Assembly: GCF_001275385.1 (NCBI RefSeq)
Contig: NZ_LGIW01000015.1
Span: forward strand, 1,674,001 to 1,738,000
From: Exiguobacterium sp. BMC-KP
Lineage (GTDB): Bacteria > Bacillota > Bacilli > Exiguobacteriales > Exiguobacteriaceae
Length of the DNA: 64,000 nt
Reading direction: 5' to 3'
Part shown: in pieces, positions 38,776-47,084 of the stretch
Layout of the letters: every line of letters starts with the position of its first letter
How positions within the stretch are numbered: position 1 is the stretch's first letter
Position numbers and translations under genes: made by a program
Notes under the pieces: model-generated
The model's input: only the letters and a program-made list of their open reading frames with translations
Told to the model about the DNA's origin: nothing
The model's database searches: none

Positions 38776-38807
38776 AAAAGCATCCTTCCATTATATAGGA
38801 AGGATGC
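38776..38807 (-). terminator. Terminator of metNPQ
   Basis: Minus-strand GCATCCTTCC/GGAAGGATGC with an 8-nt loop and TTTT. Confidence 0.85.
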
Positions 38808-38821
38808 CGGCTTCGGTGAAC

Positions 38822-39649
38822 TTATTTGCTGACTGGAACGACCGCACCTTTGTACTTGTCGAGAATCCAATCTTGGTTTTTCTTTTCGTGTAGCACGTCA
38901 ATAAGTGCTGTGACACGCTTGTCTTTTTCATCGCCATCACGTGTAACGATGATGTTGACGTATGGTGACGACTCATCTTCTGATGCGATCGCGTCTTTCA
39001 ATGGGTTCAGACCGTTATCGATCGCATAGTTCGTGTTGATGAGGACTGCGTCGCCTTCATTGTTTTTGTAAGCTTGCGGAAGAAGTGATGCTTCGATGTT
39101 CGTTTTGAACTTGAGTTTCTTCGGGTTCTCCGCGATATCACCGAGTTGCGCATCTGTCGTTTTACCGTCTTTGAGTTTGATCAACCCTTCGTTTTGAAGG
39201 AACGTCAAGACACGACCGCGTTCCGCGACGTTTGAGCTCGTTAAGATTGTTGCACCGTTTGGTAACTTATCGAGTGACTTGTATTTCTTCGAATAGATAC
39301 CGAGTGGTTCAACGTGGACGCCACCTGCGTTCGCGAACTTATACGATTTATTTTCTTTTTCTTGTTGCTCGAGGTACGGTACGTGCTGGAAGTAGTTCGC
39401 ATCGATTTCTTTTGATGCAAGTGCTTTGTTCGGAAGTACATAATCTTGGAACTTCTTGATTTCAAGCTTGTAACCTTTTGCTTCATATTCCTTTTTGACA
39501 TGCTCAAGAATCTCAGCGTGCGGTACGTTTGAAGCACCGATGACGAGTGTTTTATCGTCGCTTCCTGATGATTTTTCACCACAAGCAGCAAGGCTGATTG
39601 CTAAAACAGATACAGCGGCAGTACCTACGAATTTTTTCCAAACTTTCAT
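38822..39649 (-). CDS. metQ: Methionine ABC transporter substrate-binding lipoprotein
   Basis: 275 residues. The signal peptide has a lipobox LAAC (cysteine about residue 24), followed by the NlpA/MetQ domain: VIGASNVPHAEILEHV, KEIDANYFQHVPYLEQ and LINTNYAIDNGLNP. It captures D- or L-methionine outside the membrane for MetP/MetN. The ATG at 39649 has GGAGGA 8 nt upstream. Last gene of the SAM-riboswitch operon. Confidence 0.95.
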   Translation of the reverse strand: MKVWKKFVGTAAVSVLAISLAACGEKSSGSDDKTLVIGASNVPHAEILEHVKKEYEAKGYKLEIKKFQDYVLPNKALASKEIDANYFQHVPYLEQQEKENKSYKFANAGGVHVEPLGIYSKKYKSLDKLPNGATILTSSNVAERGRVLTFLQNEGLIKLKDGKTTDAQLGDIAENPKKLKFKTNIEASLLPQAYKNNEGDAVLINTNYAIDNGLNPLKDAIASEDESSPYVNIIVTRDGDEKDKRVTALIDVLHEKKNQDWILDKYKGAVVPVSK

Positions 39650-39682
39650 GAATGATTCCTCCAATTATAATCAAGATTTGAA

Positions 39683-40348
39683 TTAACGTTTATCGATTGC
39701 CCGGATCAACAAGTCACCAATGATTTGGATGACGAAGACGATCGCTAAGATTAAGAGTGTCGCAATGACGATGATATCGTTTCGAGAACGCTGGAATCCT
39801 TCGATGAAGGCCATGTCCCCCAGTCCACCTCCACCGATTACTCCGGCCATTGCCGTATAACCGACAAGTGAAACGAGTGTGACCGTGATACCCGAAACGA
39901 TGGCAGGCAACGCTTCTGGGATTAAGACTTTATAGATGATCTGGAACTTCGTCGCGCCCATCGATTCAGCTGCCTCGATGACACCTTTATCGACTTCGCG
40001 TAACGCGAGTTCGACCATTCGACCATAAAATGGAGCGGCTCCCAAGATCAGTGCCGGTAATGCTGCCGTTGGTCCGAGGAATGAACCGAAAAGCGCTAAC
40101 GTAATCGGAATTAATAAGATCAGTAAGATGATGAATGGAACCGAACGGAAGACGTTGACGAGTAAGCTTAAGATTGAATAAAATGCTCGGTTCTTGAACA
40201 ACAACTCTTCGTTTGTCGCAAACAATAATAAACCAATGATCAGACCGAGAATGAATGTCGAAAGACCGGCGACTGCTGTCATATAAACAGTACTGCCTGT
40301 CGCTCCCCACACCATCTCCCAGTCTAGGTTGTCAAAGAATGAAATCAT
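39683..40348 (-). CDS. metP: Methionine ABC transporter permease
   Basis: 221 residues, five or six membrane segments. The EAA loop near VDKGVIEAAESMGATKFQI contacts MetN. It overlaps metN by 4 nt. It forms the membrane channel of the MetNPQ importer. Confidence 0.95.
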   Translation of the reverse strand: MISFFDNLDWEMVWGATGSTVYMTAVAGLSTFILGLIIGLLLFATNEELLFKNRAFYSILSLLVNVFRSVPFIILLILLIPITLALFGSFLGPTAALPALILGAAPFYGRMVELALREVDKGVIEAAESMGATKFQIIYKVLIPEALPAIVSGITVTLVSLVGYTAMAGVIGGGGLGDMAFIEGFQRSRNDIIVIATLLILAIVFVIQIIGDLLIRAIDKR

Positions 40349-41367
40349 CGGTGATCCACCTCCACTTCAACATCACTGGCTTGAAGCTTCGTGATGACCT
40401 CTTGTGTTGCTTCAGTTTCCCCGATCAACTGAATGAACAGTGTACCGAGTGCCCCTTCCTGCGATTGACCAACGTTCCCGCCGATGATATTGAACAGGAC
40501 CGGTGAATCTTTCATGACTTCCGCAAGGATCGGGCTTTCCGCCGTCGATCCGACGAACGTCAACTGAACGATCTTTCCGGTTGGGTACCGTTCGCGGAGT
40601 TTCGCGAACGTCAACTCGTTTTCCAATGGTGACGTCAATTGTTTGACGAATTCCTTCGTCATCGCTTGCTTCGGATGACGGAAGACTTCTGCGACTGGAC
40701 CTTGCTCGACGATTTTACCGGCTTCCATGACGGCGACCCGGTGACAGATTTTCTGAATGACGTGCATCTCATGTGTGATCAAGACGATCGTCAATTTCAG
40801 TTTCTGGTTGATGTCGACGAGTAACTCAAGGATTGAGTCCGTCGTTTTTGGATCGAGTGCACTTGTTGCCTCGTCACATAAGAGAACGTCCGGGTTCGAT
40901 GCAAGTGCTCGAGCGATACCGACACGTTGCTTTTGACCACCGGATAATTGTGACGGGTAAGCCCCTTCTCGTCCGTCCAAACCAACGAGTTGGATCAACT
41001 CCGCGACTCGTTCTTTGCGGCGTGCTTTCGGGAAGCCACCGAGTTCGAGTGGGAACATGATGTTTTCTTCAACAGTCCGTGACCAGAGTAAGTTGAAGTG
41101 TTGGAAAACCATCGAGACATTCTTACGGACGCCTCGTAATTCTTTTGGTTTGAGTGATGTCATTTCAACACCATCGATTTGGATCGAACCACTCGTTGGT
41201 GCCTCGAGCATATTAAGCAAGCGAATCAGAGTCGATTTCCCTGCTCCGGAATAACCGATTATTCCAAAAATTTCACCGCGCTCGATTGTCAGATCAACAT
41301 TCGCAACGGCTTCGACCGCTCCGCGCTTTGAGCGATAAATCTTTCCTACGTCTTGTAAACGAATCAC
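40345..41367 (-). CDS. metN: Methionine ABC transporter ATPase
   Basis: 340 residues. Walker A GYSGAGKST, signature LSGGQKQRVGIA, Walker B LLCDEATSALD, switch THEMHV; then the C-terminal ACT-like NIL domain (about 265-340, with VLFNIIGGNVGQSQEG) that senses methionine. The start is a GTG at 41367, about 6 nt after AGGAGGGA; the frame further upstream runs into the riboswitch terminator. Controlled by the SAM riboswitch. Confidence 0.95.
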   Translation of the reverse strand: MIRLQDVGKIYRSKRGAVEAVANVDLTIERGEIFGIIGYSGAGKSTLIRLLNMLEAPTSGSIQIDGVEMTSLKPKELRGVRKNVSMVFQHFNLLWSRTVEENIMFPLELGGFPKARRKERVAELIQLVGLDGREGAYPSQLSGGQKQRVGIARALASNPDVLLCDEATSALDPKTTDSILELLVDINQKLKLTIVLITHEMHVIQKICHRVAVMEAGKIVEQGPVAEVFRHPKQAMTKEFVKQLTSPLENELTFAKLRERYPTGKIVQLTFVGSTAESPILAEVMKDSPVLFNIIGGNVGQSQEGALGTLFIQLIGETEATQEVITKLQASDVEVEVDHR

Positions 41368-41383
41368 AACTGTCCCTCCTAAA

Positions 41384-41422
41384 TAAAAAAAGTGCGCGCG
41401 TTTTTGAGCAAACGCGCGCACT
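41384..41422 (-). terminator. SAM-riboswitch terminator
   Basis: Minus-strand AGTGCGCGCGTTT/AAACGCGCGCACT, a perfect 13-bp stem followed by a T-run, directly after the SAM aptamer. Confidence 0.9.
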
Positions 41423-41444
41423 TTTCAGTACACAAAACCATTTG

Positions 41445-41549
41445 CTCTCATCTCCCAGACTTTTGTCTGCTGGAATTAGCACCACTTCGGATTAGATCCG
41501 CGGTTGCCGGGTTTCATCGGGCCAGTCCCTCCACCACTCTCGATAAGAG
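41445..41549 (-). ncRNA. SAM-I (S-box) riboswitch of metNPQ
   Basis: Minus-strand S-box core: CTTATCGAGAGTGGTGGAGG, GACTGGCCCGATGAAACCC, GGCAACC, GGTGCTAATTCC, GGGAGATGAGAG. The P1 helix pairs CTCTTATC with GATGAGAG. When S-adenosylmethionine binds, the terminator downstream should form and stop metNPQ expression. Confidence 0.96.
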
Positions 41550-41581
41550 TTTCGGTATTAAGTTTGTAGAATATATTCTGA

Positions 41582-41610
41582 ATATTAGCAGGGGTTATTT
41601 TTGTTGTCAA
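41582..41610 (-). promoter_or_regulatory. Promoter of the metNPQ transcript
   Basis: Minus strand: TTGACA (41610-41605), 17-nt spacer, TAATAT (41587-41582), a near-consensus sigma-A promoter. The -35 overlaps the mccB stop codon. Confidence 0.8.
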
Positions 41611-42773
41611 ACAGTTTTTTCAGAAACTTTTTCGAGGAACGTGAAAGCACGTGTTAAGTCTTCTTTCAAATCTTCCGCATCCTCAAGTCCAACTGAAATC
41701 CGAACGAGACCGTCTGTGATCCCGAGTTCTGCCCGACGCTCTGCTGGGATTGACGCGTGCGTCATCCGTGCAGGAACGGAAATCAGACTCTCAACGGCGC
41801 CAAGACTCTCAGCGAGTGTGAAGAAGTGTGTTGCCTCGACGAGTTTTTCTGCGTTCGCTGCTGAACCGACATCAAAGCTGATCATCCCACCGAATCCAGT
41901 CGCTTGTTTCGCTTGGATGTCATGTCCAGGGTGCGATGCAAGTCCTGGGTAGAAGATGTTTGAAACGATGTCTTGTGCTTGTAAGAACGCAACGAGATCA
42001 TGGGCTGTTTCTTCGATCGCATCCATCCGAATACCAAGCGTACGAAGACCACGGACGAGCAAGAAACTGTCTTGCGGTCCAAGAACGCCACCTGTCGAGT
42101 TTTGGATGAAGTGCAGTTCTTCGCCGAGCGCATCATCTTTGACGACGACAAGACCAGCGACGACGTCCGAGTGTCCGCCGATGTATTTTGTTGCACTGTG
42201 CAAGACGATGTCTGCACCAAGTGCGAGTGGTTGTTGATGGTATGGTGTTGCGAACGTGTTATCGACGACGAGTTTGAGATCGTGACGTTTTGCGATCGTT
42301 GCGATTGCCTCGATATCTGTTACTTTCAACAATGGATTCGTTGGTGTTTCGACGTAGACGATTTTCGTGTTGTCTTGAATCGCTGCTTCCGTTGCTGCAA
42401 GATCCGTCGTATCGACGAATGTCACTTGGATGTTGAACTTCGGTAAGACGCGTTGCATCAAGCGGAACGTTCCACCATAAACGTCATCTGTCATGACGAT
42501 GTGGTCACCAGACTCAAGCAAATGGAAGACGGCATGGATCGCTGCCATCCCAGAACCGAATGCAAAACCACGTGCGCCGCCTTCAAGATCTGCAATCAAA
42601 CGTTCGATGCTCGTCCGTGTTGGGTTCGCTGTCCGTGAGTATTCGTATCCGTCTTTGAGTTGACCGATTTTATCCTGCTTGTATGTGCTTGTTTGATAGA
42701 TCGGTGGTGTGACGGCACCTGTTGCCCGGTCGACACCTGTTCCTCCATGAATCAATGCTGTCTTCTTACGCAT
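41607..42773 (-). CDS. mccB: Cystathionine gamma-lyase/homocysteine gamma-lyase
   Basis: 388 residues, PLP fold of the Cys/Met metabolism family. The PLP lysine is in DIVLHSATKYIGGHSDVVAG, with YSRTANPTR near the N terminus and GGMISFDV downstream. In the mcc pathway it cleaves cystathionine to cysteine, 2-oxobutyrate and ammonia. Cystathionine gamma-synthase (MetI) is the main alternative, but its pairing with mccA argues for MccB. It overlaps mccA by 8 nt. Confidence 0.88.
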   Translation of the reverse strand: MRKKTALIHGGTGVDRATGAVTPPIYQTSTYKQDKIGQLKDGYEYSRTANPTRTSIERLIADLEGGARGFAFGSGMAAIHAVFHLLESGDHIVMTDDVYGGTFRLMQRVLPKFNIQVTFVDTTDLAATEAAIQDNTKIVYVETPTNPLLKVTDIEAIATIAKRHDLKLVVDNTFATPYHQQPLALGADIVLHSATKYIGGHSDVVAGLVVVKDDALGEELHFIQNSTGGVLGPQDSFLLVRGLRTLGIRMDAIEETAHDLVAFLQAQDIVSNIFYPGLASHPGHDIQAKQATGFGGMISFDVGSAANAEKLVEATHFFTLAESLGAVESLISVPARMTHASIPAERRAELGITDGLVRISVGLEDAEDLKEDLTRAFTFLEKVSEKTV

Positions 42774-43689
42774 GAGTTTCGTCCACCTTTTCAAAGATTT
42801 GTTGGCTTAAGTAGCGTTCGGCACTGTCTGCGAAGACCGTGACGATCGTACTGCCGGGGTGACGCTTCGCGATATCAAGGGCAGCAACGAGCGCTGCACC
42901 TGCTGAACTACCGACGAGTAGTCCTTCACGAGCGGCAAGTGTATGGACCGCGTCAAATGCATCGCGGTCAGAAATCGTATGAATCTCGTCAACGAGCTCA
43001 CGCGGCACGAGACTTGGCCATTTTGCTGTACCGATGCCTTCTGTCTTGTGCGGACCGGCGGGACCACCGTTTAAAACGGAGCCTTCCGGTTCGACGATCG
43101 CTGCTTTTGTGCCGAGACGTTGTTTTAAGAAGTCCGCTGTTCCGGCAAATGTACCACCTGAACCACAACCGGCAACGAACCAGTCGATATGCGGTAAGTC
43201 AGCAATCAGCTCAGGACCGAGTGTCCGCTGATACGTGACTGGATTTTCTTCGTTTTCGAATTGTAACGGAACGTAACTGTTCGGAATTTCCTGACCGAGT
43301 TCTTTTGCCCGGTCAATTGCCCCTTGCATATCAAGTTCAGTCGGTGTGTTGACGACGGTTGCGCCGAGTGCCCGCATCAACGTCTGCTTTTCCTGACTGA
43401 ATTTTTCTGGAACGACACAAATGACTTGTAGATCGTATTTCTTAGCGGCGAGCGCCAAGCCGATGCCGGTATTCCCGGCTGTCGGCTCGATGATCGTACC
43501 GCCTGGTGTCACATATCCGTTTTCGATTGCTGCATCAACGAGTTGAATGCCAAGGCGGTCTTTGACGCTGCCCCCAGGGTTCATCCATTCGAGCTTCGCC
43601 AAAATGCGCGTACCAGCAGGCAAATCGAATGAAGTAATCTCGTAGAGTGGTGTGTTTCCGACGAGGTCGCGGACGTTGTTCGCGATCAT
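42766..43689 (-). CDS. mccA: Cystathionine beta-synthase, O-acetylserine type
   Basis: 307 residues of the CysK/CBS family. PLP lysine in [12 protein letters not shown], substrate loop [14 protein letters not shown]-phosphate loop [10 protein letters not shown]. It joins homocysteine to (acetyl)serine to give cystathionine. It overlaps luxS by ATGA and mccB by 8 nt; in the B. subtilis yrrT-mtnN-mccA-mccB cluster mtnN takes the luxS position. A plain cysteine synthase is the alternative. Confidence 0.88.
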   Translation of the reverse strand: MIANNVRDLVGNTPLYEITSFDLPAGTRILAKLEWMNPGGSVKDRLGIQLVDAAIENGYVTPGGTIIEPTAGNTGIGLALAAKKYDLQVICVVPEKFSQEKQTLMRALGATVVNTPTELDMQGAIDRAKELGQEIPNSYVPLQFENEENPVTYQRTLGPELIADLPHIDWFVAGCGSGGTFAGTADFLKQRLGTKAAIVEPEGSVLNGGPAGPHKTEGIGTAKWPSLVPRELVDEIHTISDRDAFDAVHTLAAREGLLVGSSAGAALVAALDIAKRHPGSTIVTVFADSAERYLSQQIFEKVDETHA

Positions 43690-44150
43690 CCGAAGACGAT
43701 GTCCCATTCATCACGACCGGCAAGCATTTTCTCGGCATAGTGCTTCGCTCCTTTAAGGTCATGTGCGCTTGCAAATCCACATTGGACTTCGTTTTGCGCT
43801 GGAATCTCTTCTGCTGCGAGGACGTCATTCAACGTCTTCTCAACGAGTTCGCTCATTTTTTCGACCGAGTCAAAGTTCATCATCGCCATGTAGAAACCTG
43901 TTTGGCATCCCATTGGCGAGACATCGATGACATCATCCGAGTAGTTACGAATGTTTTCAGCAAGTAAGTGCTCGAGTGTGTGCATCGCACGCATCGGCAT
44001 TTGCTCAACGTTTGGTTGTGTGAAACGGATATCGTATTTGACGACTTGGTCCACTTTACCTTCTTTATATCCTGCGACGCGGATGTAAGGTGCTTTGACT
44101 TTCGTATGATCCAGGTTAAAGCTTTCGACGTTCATTTTTTGAAGTGCCAT
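43686..44150 (-). CDS. luxS: S-ribosylhomocysteine lyase (AI-2 synthase)
   Basis: 154 residues. Metal site HTLEHLLA (H, E, H) with the later cysteine in [13 protein letters not shown]; catalytic cysteine in [10 protein letters not shown]. It splits S-ribosylhomocysteine into homocysteine and DPD, the AI-2 precursor. Its place before mccA sends homocysteine straight to cysteine synthesis. GGGGGA precedes the ATG. The stop overlaps the mccA start. Confidence 0.96.
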   Translation of the reverse strand: MALQKMNVESFNLDHTKVKAPYIRVAGYKEGKVDQVVKYDIRFTQPNVEQMPMRAMHTLEHLLAENIRNYSDDVIDVSPMGCQTGFYMAMMNFDSVEKMSELVEKTLNDVLAAEEIPAQNEVQCGFASAHDLKGAKHYAEKMLAGRDEWDIVFG

Positions 44151-44153
44151 GAT

Positions 44154-44792
44154 TTATTCCCCCATTTTCTCGGCTTCTACGAGCCAGACGAAGTGATTGT
44201 ATTGTGTGAAGTTAACAGTGAATCCCCGTGCTGTAAACAATTCTTCCATGACTGGAATCAACGGGTAAAACTCGCGTTCGAGATCGTCCGCTAATGCGTC
44301 AAACCCTTGAGCGCGTGCTTCGCGGATCGTTTGCAGGCGCGCCTCTTCTGAGACGAACATCGTATCCGCGTAGACGATTTTTCCGTCTTTCGGTAAATGC
44401 GACGCCATCAGATCAATTGCTTCTCCCTTTTCCTCATCCGTTAGATGATGAAACGCATAAGTGGAGACGAAACTGCTTGCTTCCTTCGCTTTGAACGAGA
44501 GGAAGTGACCATCCTGTACATCAAGCGATGGAATCTTCTCCGTCAAAATCGCCCGCATCTCTGGACTTGGTTCGACGGCGAGTACGGCGTCGTGACGTGT
44601 TAGAAGACGTTGTGTCAGGTTCCCTGTGCCTGCTCCGAATTCAATGACCGGCGACTGCGCTTTATCCGCTACTGTATCCAAAATCTCATCGTATCGACGA
44701 AAGACTTCTTTATACTCCGGATCGTGCCCGGTTACTGTCTCGTCATACGTCGATGCCCATTCTGTGAAAACATCCATAAAACGTACTGTCAT
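44154..44792 (-). CDS. yrrT: SAM-dependent methyltransferase YrrT
   Basis: 212 residues. Opens VFTEWASTYDETVTGHDPEY as in YrrT; the SAM motif I is VIEFGAGTGNLTQRLL and the motif near residue 115 is YAFHHLTDEEK. The substrate is unknown; it is the first gene of the mcc operon in Bacillales. A promoter TTGCCA-17-TACAAT lies about 75 nt upstream. It ends 3 nt before luxS. Confidence 0.88.
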   Translation of the reverse strand: MTVRFMDVFTEWASTYDETVTGHDPEYKEVFRRYDEILDTVADKAQSPVIEFGAGTGNLTQRLLTRHDAVLAVEPSPEMRAILTEKIPSLDVQDGHFLSFKAKEASSFVSTYAFHHLTDEEKGEAIDLMASHLPKDGKIVYADTMFVSEEARLQTIREARAQGFDALADDLEREFYPLIPVMEELFTARGFTVNFTQYNHFVWLVEAEKMGE

Positions 44793-44865
44793 GCCTTGTC
44801 GTCCTCCATCTCACCAGTTAATTCCGAGTAATCGGATATGAATTAAAGTAATTTTCCTTATTCGC

Positions 44866-44894
44866 ATTGTAGCAAGGAGATCCTATCCTGGCAA
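44866..44894 (-). promoter_or_regulatory. Promoter of yrrT-luxS-mccAB
   Basis: Minus strand: TTGCCA (44894-44889), 17-nt spacer, TACAAT (44871-44866). It lies downstream of the terminator of the structured RNA, so the mcc operon has its own promoter. Confidence 0.75.
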
Positions 44895-44923
44895 GCGACC
44901 GGCTCGAAAAACTTCCAGAAAAC

Positions 44924-44954
44924 AAAAAAAAGGCGTTGCCGGCGAACCGACAAC
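44924..44954 (-). terminator. Terminator of the structured RNA
   Basis: Minus-strand GTTGTCGG-TTCG-CCGGCAAC, UUCG tetraloop, followed by GCC and eight T. Confidence 0.9.
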
Positions 44955-45237
44955 ACGAATAATGTGGTTAGAAATGCTACGAAGGAAAACCCAGCTCCAT
45001 TCGGAATTGTTCGCTCTTCCGCGTGGAGGACGGCGCCTGTTCGACATGATCGTCAGCTTACGTTCACTTCCTGATCGGTCCTTTCGATCCACCACCTGTC
45101 TATTGCACCGCTTCGTCTTTGGGGGACGACTTAAGGGGAAACAATACACCGGCTTAGGATGGGAGAAAGGGTTCAAGACTTGAAGCATATGGAACGGTCA
45201 TCTCTGCTAGACTTCCTATAATGCATTTCTAGAAGTT
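44924..45237 (-). ncRNA. Putative independent structured RNA, class unknown
   Basis: A transcription unit of about 314 nt from a consensus promoter (45244-45273) to a tetraloop terminator. A perfect 9-bp helix TAGAAATGC (45231-45223) with GCATTTCTA (44977-44969) closes a 263-nt core. Weaker inner pairings (AGGAAG/TTTTCCT, TCTAGC/GCTGGG) continue it as a rod. Internal hairpins include GTGTATTG with CAATAGAC around CGTC/GACG, and GATCG/CGATC. The minus-strand frames here give only a low-quality ORF without a ribosome site. I checked for RNase P, tmRNA, SRP, T-box, glmS, S-box, lysine, cobalamin and ydaO core motifs and found none. A 6S-like rod is the closest idea. Confidence 0.6.
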
Positions 45238-45243
45238 GTTATG

Positions 45244-45273
45244 AATATACCATTCATATTTCTGCGTTGTCAA
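45244..45273 (-). promoter_or_regulatory. Promoter of the structured RNA
   Basis: Minus strand: TTGACA (45273-45268), 18-nt spacer, TATATT (45249-45244). It lies between the thioredoxin-like gene's terminator and the RNA. Confidence 0.8.
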
Positions 45274-45311
45274 CGGATTATTGTAAATATTCCGACAATT
45301 TAACAAAAAGA

Positions 45312-45330
45312 AAAATCCAGTCGGACTTTT
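45312..45330 (-). terminator. Terminator of the thioredoxin-like gene
   Basis: Minus-strand AAAGUCC/GGAUUUU hairpin with a 4-nt loop and U tail. Confidence 0.6.
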
Positions 45331-45331
45331 C

Positions 45332-45613
45332 TTAACGTTCTTGACAGAAAGCGAAGACATTTTGGACGGACTGGAAAGCATAAAGTCGCTCTACGACTTG
45401 GTTTTCTTCGATTCGCAATAACGCCGGTACGCTCATGACTCGGGCTTCTTCTAAGAAGTCCGGAATAAAATTCCCGTTCGCCTTCTGAATCGATTGACCT
45501 GAATCCGTAGCTTCGACGATATCAAGCATTCGTTCCGCGATAGCGCATGTCCCGCACATCGGTGCATAGACATACAATAACCCGTTTTCCGGGACAGTCG
45601 TGACCTCTTGCAT
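45332..45613 (-). CDS. Thioredoxin-like protein
   Basis: 93 residues. LLYVYAPMCGTCAIAERM holds the redox motif CGTC (about residues 20-23), and VMSVPALLRI has the cis-proline. It is shorter than thioredoxin and resembles B. subtilis YusE, whose gene also lies near gcvH. The ATG at 45613 has AAAGGAGA upstream; the longer frame lacks one. The redox partner is unknown. Confidence 0.85.
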   Translation of the reverse strand: MQEVTTVPENGLLYVYAPMCGTCAIAERMLDIVEATDSGQSIQKANGNFIPDFLEEARVMSVPALLRIEENQVVERLYAFQSVQNVFAFCQER

Positions 45614-45654
45614 TGGGGTCTCTCCTTTCTTCGTGGTATCTGTCGTCAGTATAC

Positions 45655-45702
45655 AAAAAAAAGAGAGCGGACGAAACGCAAGCGCCTCGTTCACTCTCTT
45701 TT
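45655..45702 (-). terminator. Terminator of gcvH
   Basis: Minus-strand AAAGAGAG-ACGA/TCGT-CTCTCTTT with a long loop and an 8-T tail. Confidence 0.75.
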
Positions 45703-45711
45703 CGTTAAGTA

Positions 45712-46095
45712 TTACTCGTTGATCATCGATTTGTACGCTGCAGCGTCCATCAATGCCTCAACTTGTGAAGCATCTTCGATTTCGATGTCGACCATCCAAG
45801 CGCCTTCAAATGGTGACTCGTTGACGAGTTCTGGGGAATCCGAAAGGTTTTCGTTGATCGCAACGACTTTACCAGAGATCGGTGCATATAATTCTGAGAC
45901 TGTCTTGACCGACTCGACTGAACCGAATGGCTCGTTTGCTGAGATTGTATCCCCAACTTCAGGTAATTCGACGAAGACGATATCCCCGAGTTCGTGTTGC
46001 GCGAAATCCGTGATTCCGATACGCGCTTTGTTTCCTGATACTTCGACCCATTCATGTTCTTCCGAATAGCGTAAGTTGTCTTTTACTTGACTCAT
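45712..46095 (-). CDS. gcvH: Glycine cleavage system H protein
   Basis: 127 residues, a lipoyl-type beta sandwich. The lipoylated lysine is in [15 protein letters not shown] (about residue 63). Besides glycine cleavage, GcvH is the entry point for lipoyl relay in Bacillus, so it depends on LipA encoded at 28 kb. The other gcv genes are not in the window. The ATG at 46095 has AGGGGGAA upstream. Confidence 0.95.
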   Translation of the reverse strand: MSQVKDNLRYSEEHEWVEVSGNKARIGITDFAQHELGDIVFVELPEVGDTISANEPFGSVESVKTVSELYAPISGKVVAINENLSDSPELVNESPFEGAWMVDIEIEDASQVEALMDAAAYKSMINE

Positions 46096-46159
46096 TTCCG
46101 ATTCCCCCTGTGGACTAATTTGGACTAACGTGTTCAGTATACCAAAATCGACTCTGAAC

Positions 46160-46522
46160 TTAATACCATTTTCCTTGATACAATTCTTCCTTGAAGCCAA
46201 TCGTAACGTCTTTCCCGTCGGTAACGATTGGACGCTTCAGCAACATACCATCACTTGCGAGCAACTTGTATTGCTCGTCTTCTGATAACGCAGGAAGTTT
46301 GTCCTTGATGCCTTGCGAACGATACGATTGACCGCTCGTGTTGAAGAACTTCTTCAACGGCTCCCCACTTTTTTGGTGGAGCTCCTGAATCGTTGCTGCA
46401 GACGGTGTCTCTTCAACGATATGTTTGTAATCGACTTCGACACCGTGTTGTTCGAGTGCTTTTTTTGCTTTGACGCACGTACTACATTTCGGATAGCCGT
46501 ACATCGTGACTGTTGTTGTCAT
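46160..46522 (-). CDS. yusI: ArsC/Spx-family protein (YusI-like)
   Basis: 120 residues. It starts [21 protein letters not shown], with the CxxC (CSTC) typical of ArsC/Spx-like proteins, and has RPIVTDGK in the C-terminal half. The function is unknown; it is not a clear arsenate reductase. The ATG at 46522 is 7 nt after GAGGTG. It sits between gcvH and the DinB gene, matching yusH-yusI. Confidence 0.82.
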   Translation of the reverse strand: MTTTVTMYGYPKCSTCVKAKKALEQHGVEVDYKHIVEETPSAATIQELHQKSGEPLKKFFNTSGQSYRSQGIKDKLPALSEDEQYKLLASDGMLLKRPIVTDGKDVTIGFKEELYQGKWY

Positions 46523-46556
46523 GTTCATCACCTCACCTTCAAGAGTAGCAGATGGA

Positions 46557-47009
46557 TCACTTCTGCTTCAAGCGTGCGAGCGCCCCGTCGATCTGATCTT
46601 GATGATGGGCGTCATGGGCAACGAACGACTCGACGAATTCTTGCGGTCGGAAATTCTCATAGGTCGCCGCAAATTCCTCGTCAGACAGACGGTTGAGATG
46701 GTCGACGATGTCACGCCGGACACTGATCGCTTTCTTCAGTAAGGCAAGCGGATCGATATGATGCGCATACTCGATTGCCAGTCGATTGAACTGATCGAAA
46801 TCCGTCTCGACCAGTGTCAACGGTTCGTCCGGTAACTTCGAGATGGCATGATCATAATAAAACCGGTCCCATAAATAGAGGTGGCTGACACACTCAAGGA
46901 CCGTCCACTTGTTAAGGGCAAGCGGCAGTTCCCATTCTTCTGGCGACAAACGTTCAAGGGATTGATAGTAGGCAATCGCAAATTGCAGTTCAACCAATTC
47001 TTGGCGCAT
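46557..47009 (-). CDS. DinB-family protein
   Basis: 150 residues, a four-helix bundle with the metal-type histidines spaced as HLYLWDRFYYDH (about residue 45) and HDAHHQDQIDGALA near the C terminus, as in DinB/YfiT-like putative metal-dependent hydrolases. The substrate is unknown. The ATG at 47009 has GAGGAGGG upstream. It follows the fadE terminator. Confidence 0.8.
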   Translation of the reverse strand: MRQELVELQFAIAYYQSLERLSPEEWELPLALNKWTVLECVSHLYLWDRFYYDHAISKLPDEPLTLVETDFDQFNRLAIEYAHHIDPLALLKKAISVRRDIVDHLNRLSDEEFAATYENFRPQEFVESFVAHDAHHQDQIDGALARLKQK

Positions 47010-47032
47010 CTCGTTTTCCCTCCTCAACCAAA

Positions 47033-47071
47033 AACTTCGCCTTTACAGAGATTTTCCCTGCAAAGGCGAAG
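47033..47071 (-). terminator. Terminator of the fad operon
   Basis: Minus-strand CTTCGCCTTTGCAG/CTGTAAAGGCGAAG with one wobble pair and TTTTT. Confidence 0.9.
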
Positions 47072-47084
47072 CGGTAAACCTGAC

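Noticed and set aside
44883-45188. 101-codon minus ORF in the structured RNA region (and a 73-codon plus ORF)
   Set aside because: No ribosome site, unusual residue composition, and it runs through the tetraloop terminator; the RNA structure explains the region better.
44924-45237. T-box, S-box, SRP, tmRNA, RNase P or glmS identity for the RNA
   Set aside because: The core sequence signatures of these classes (for example GGTGGNACCGCG, GGAAGNAGC, GAGGAAAGTCC) are absent on the minus strand.
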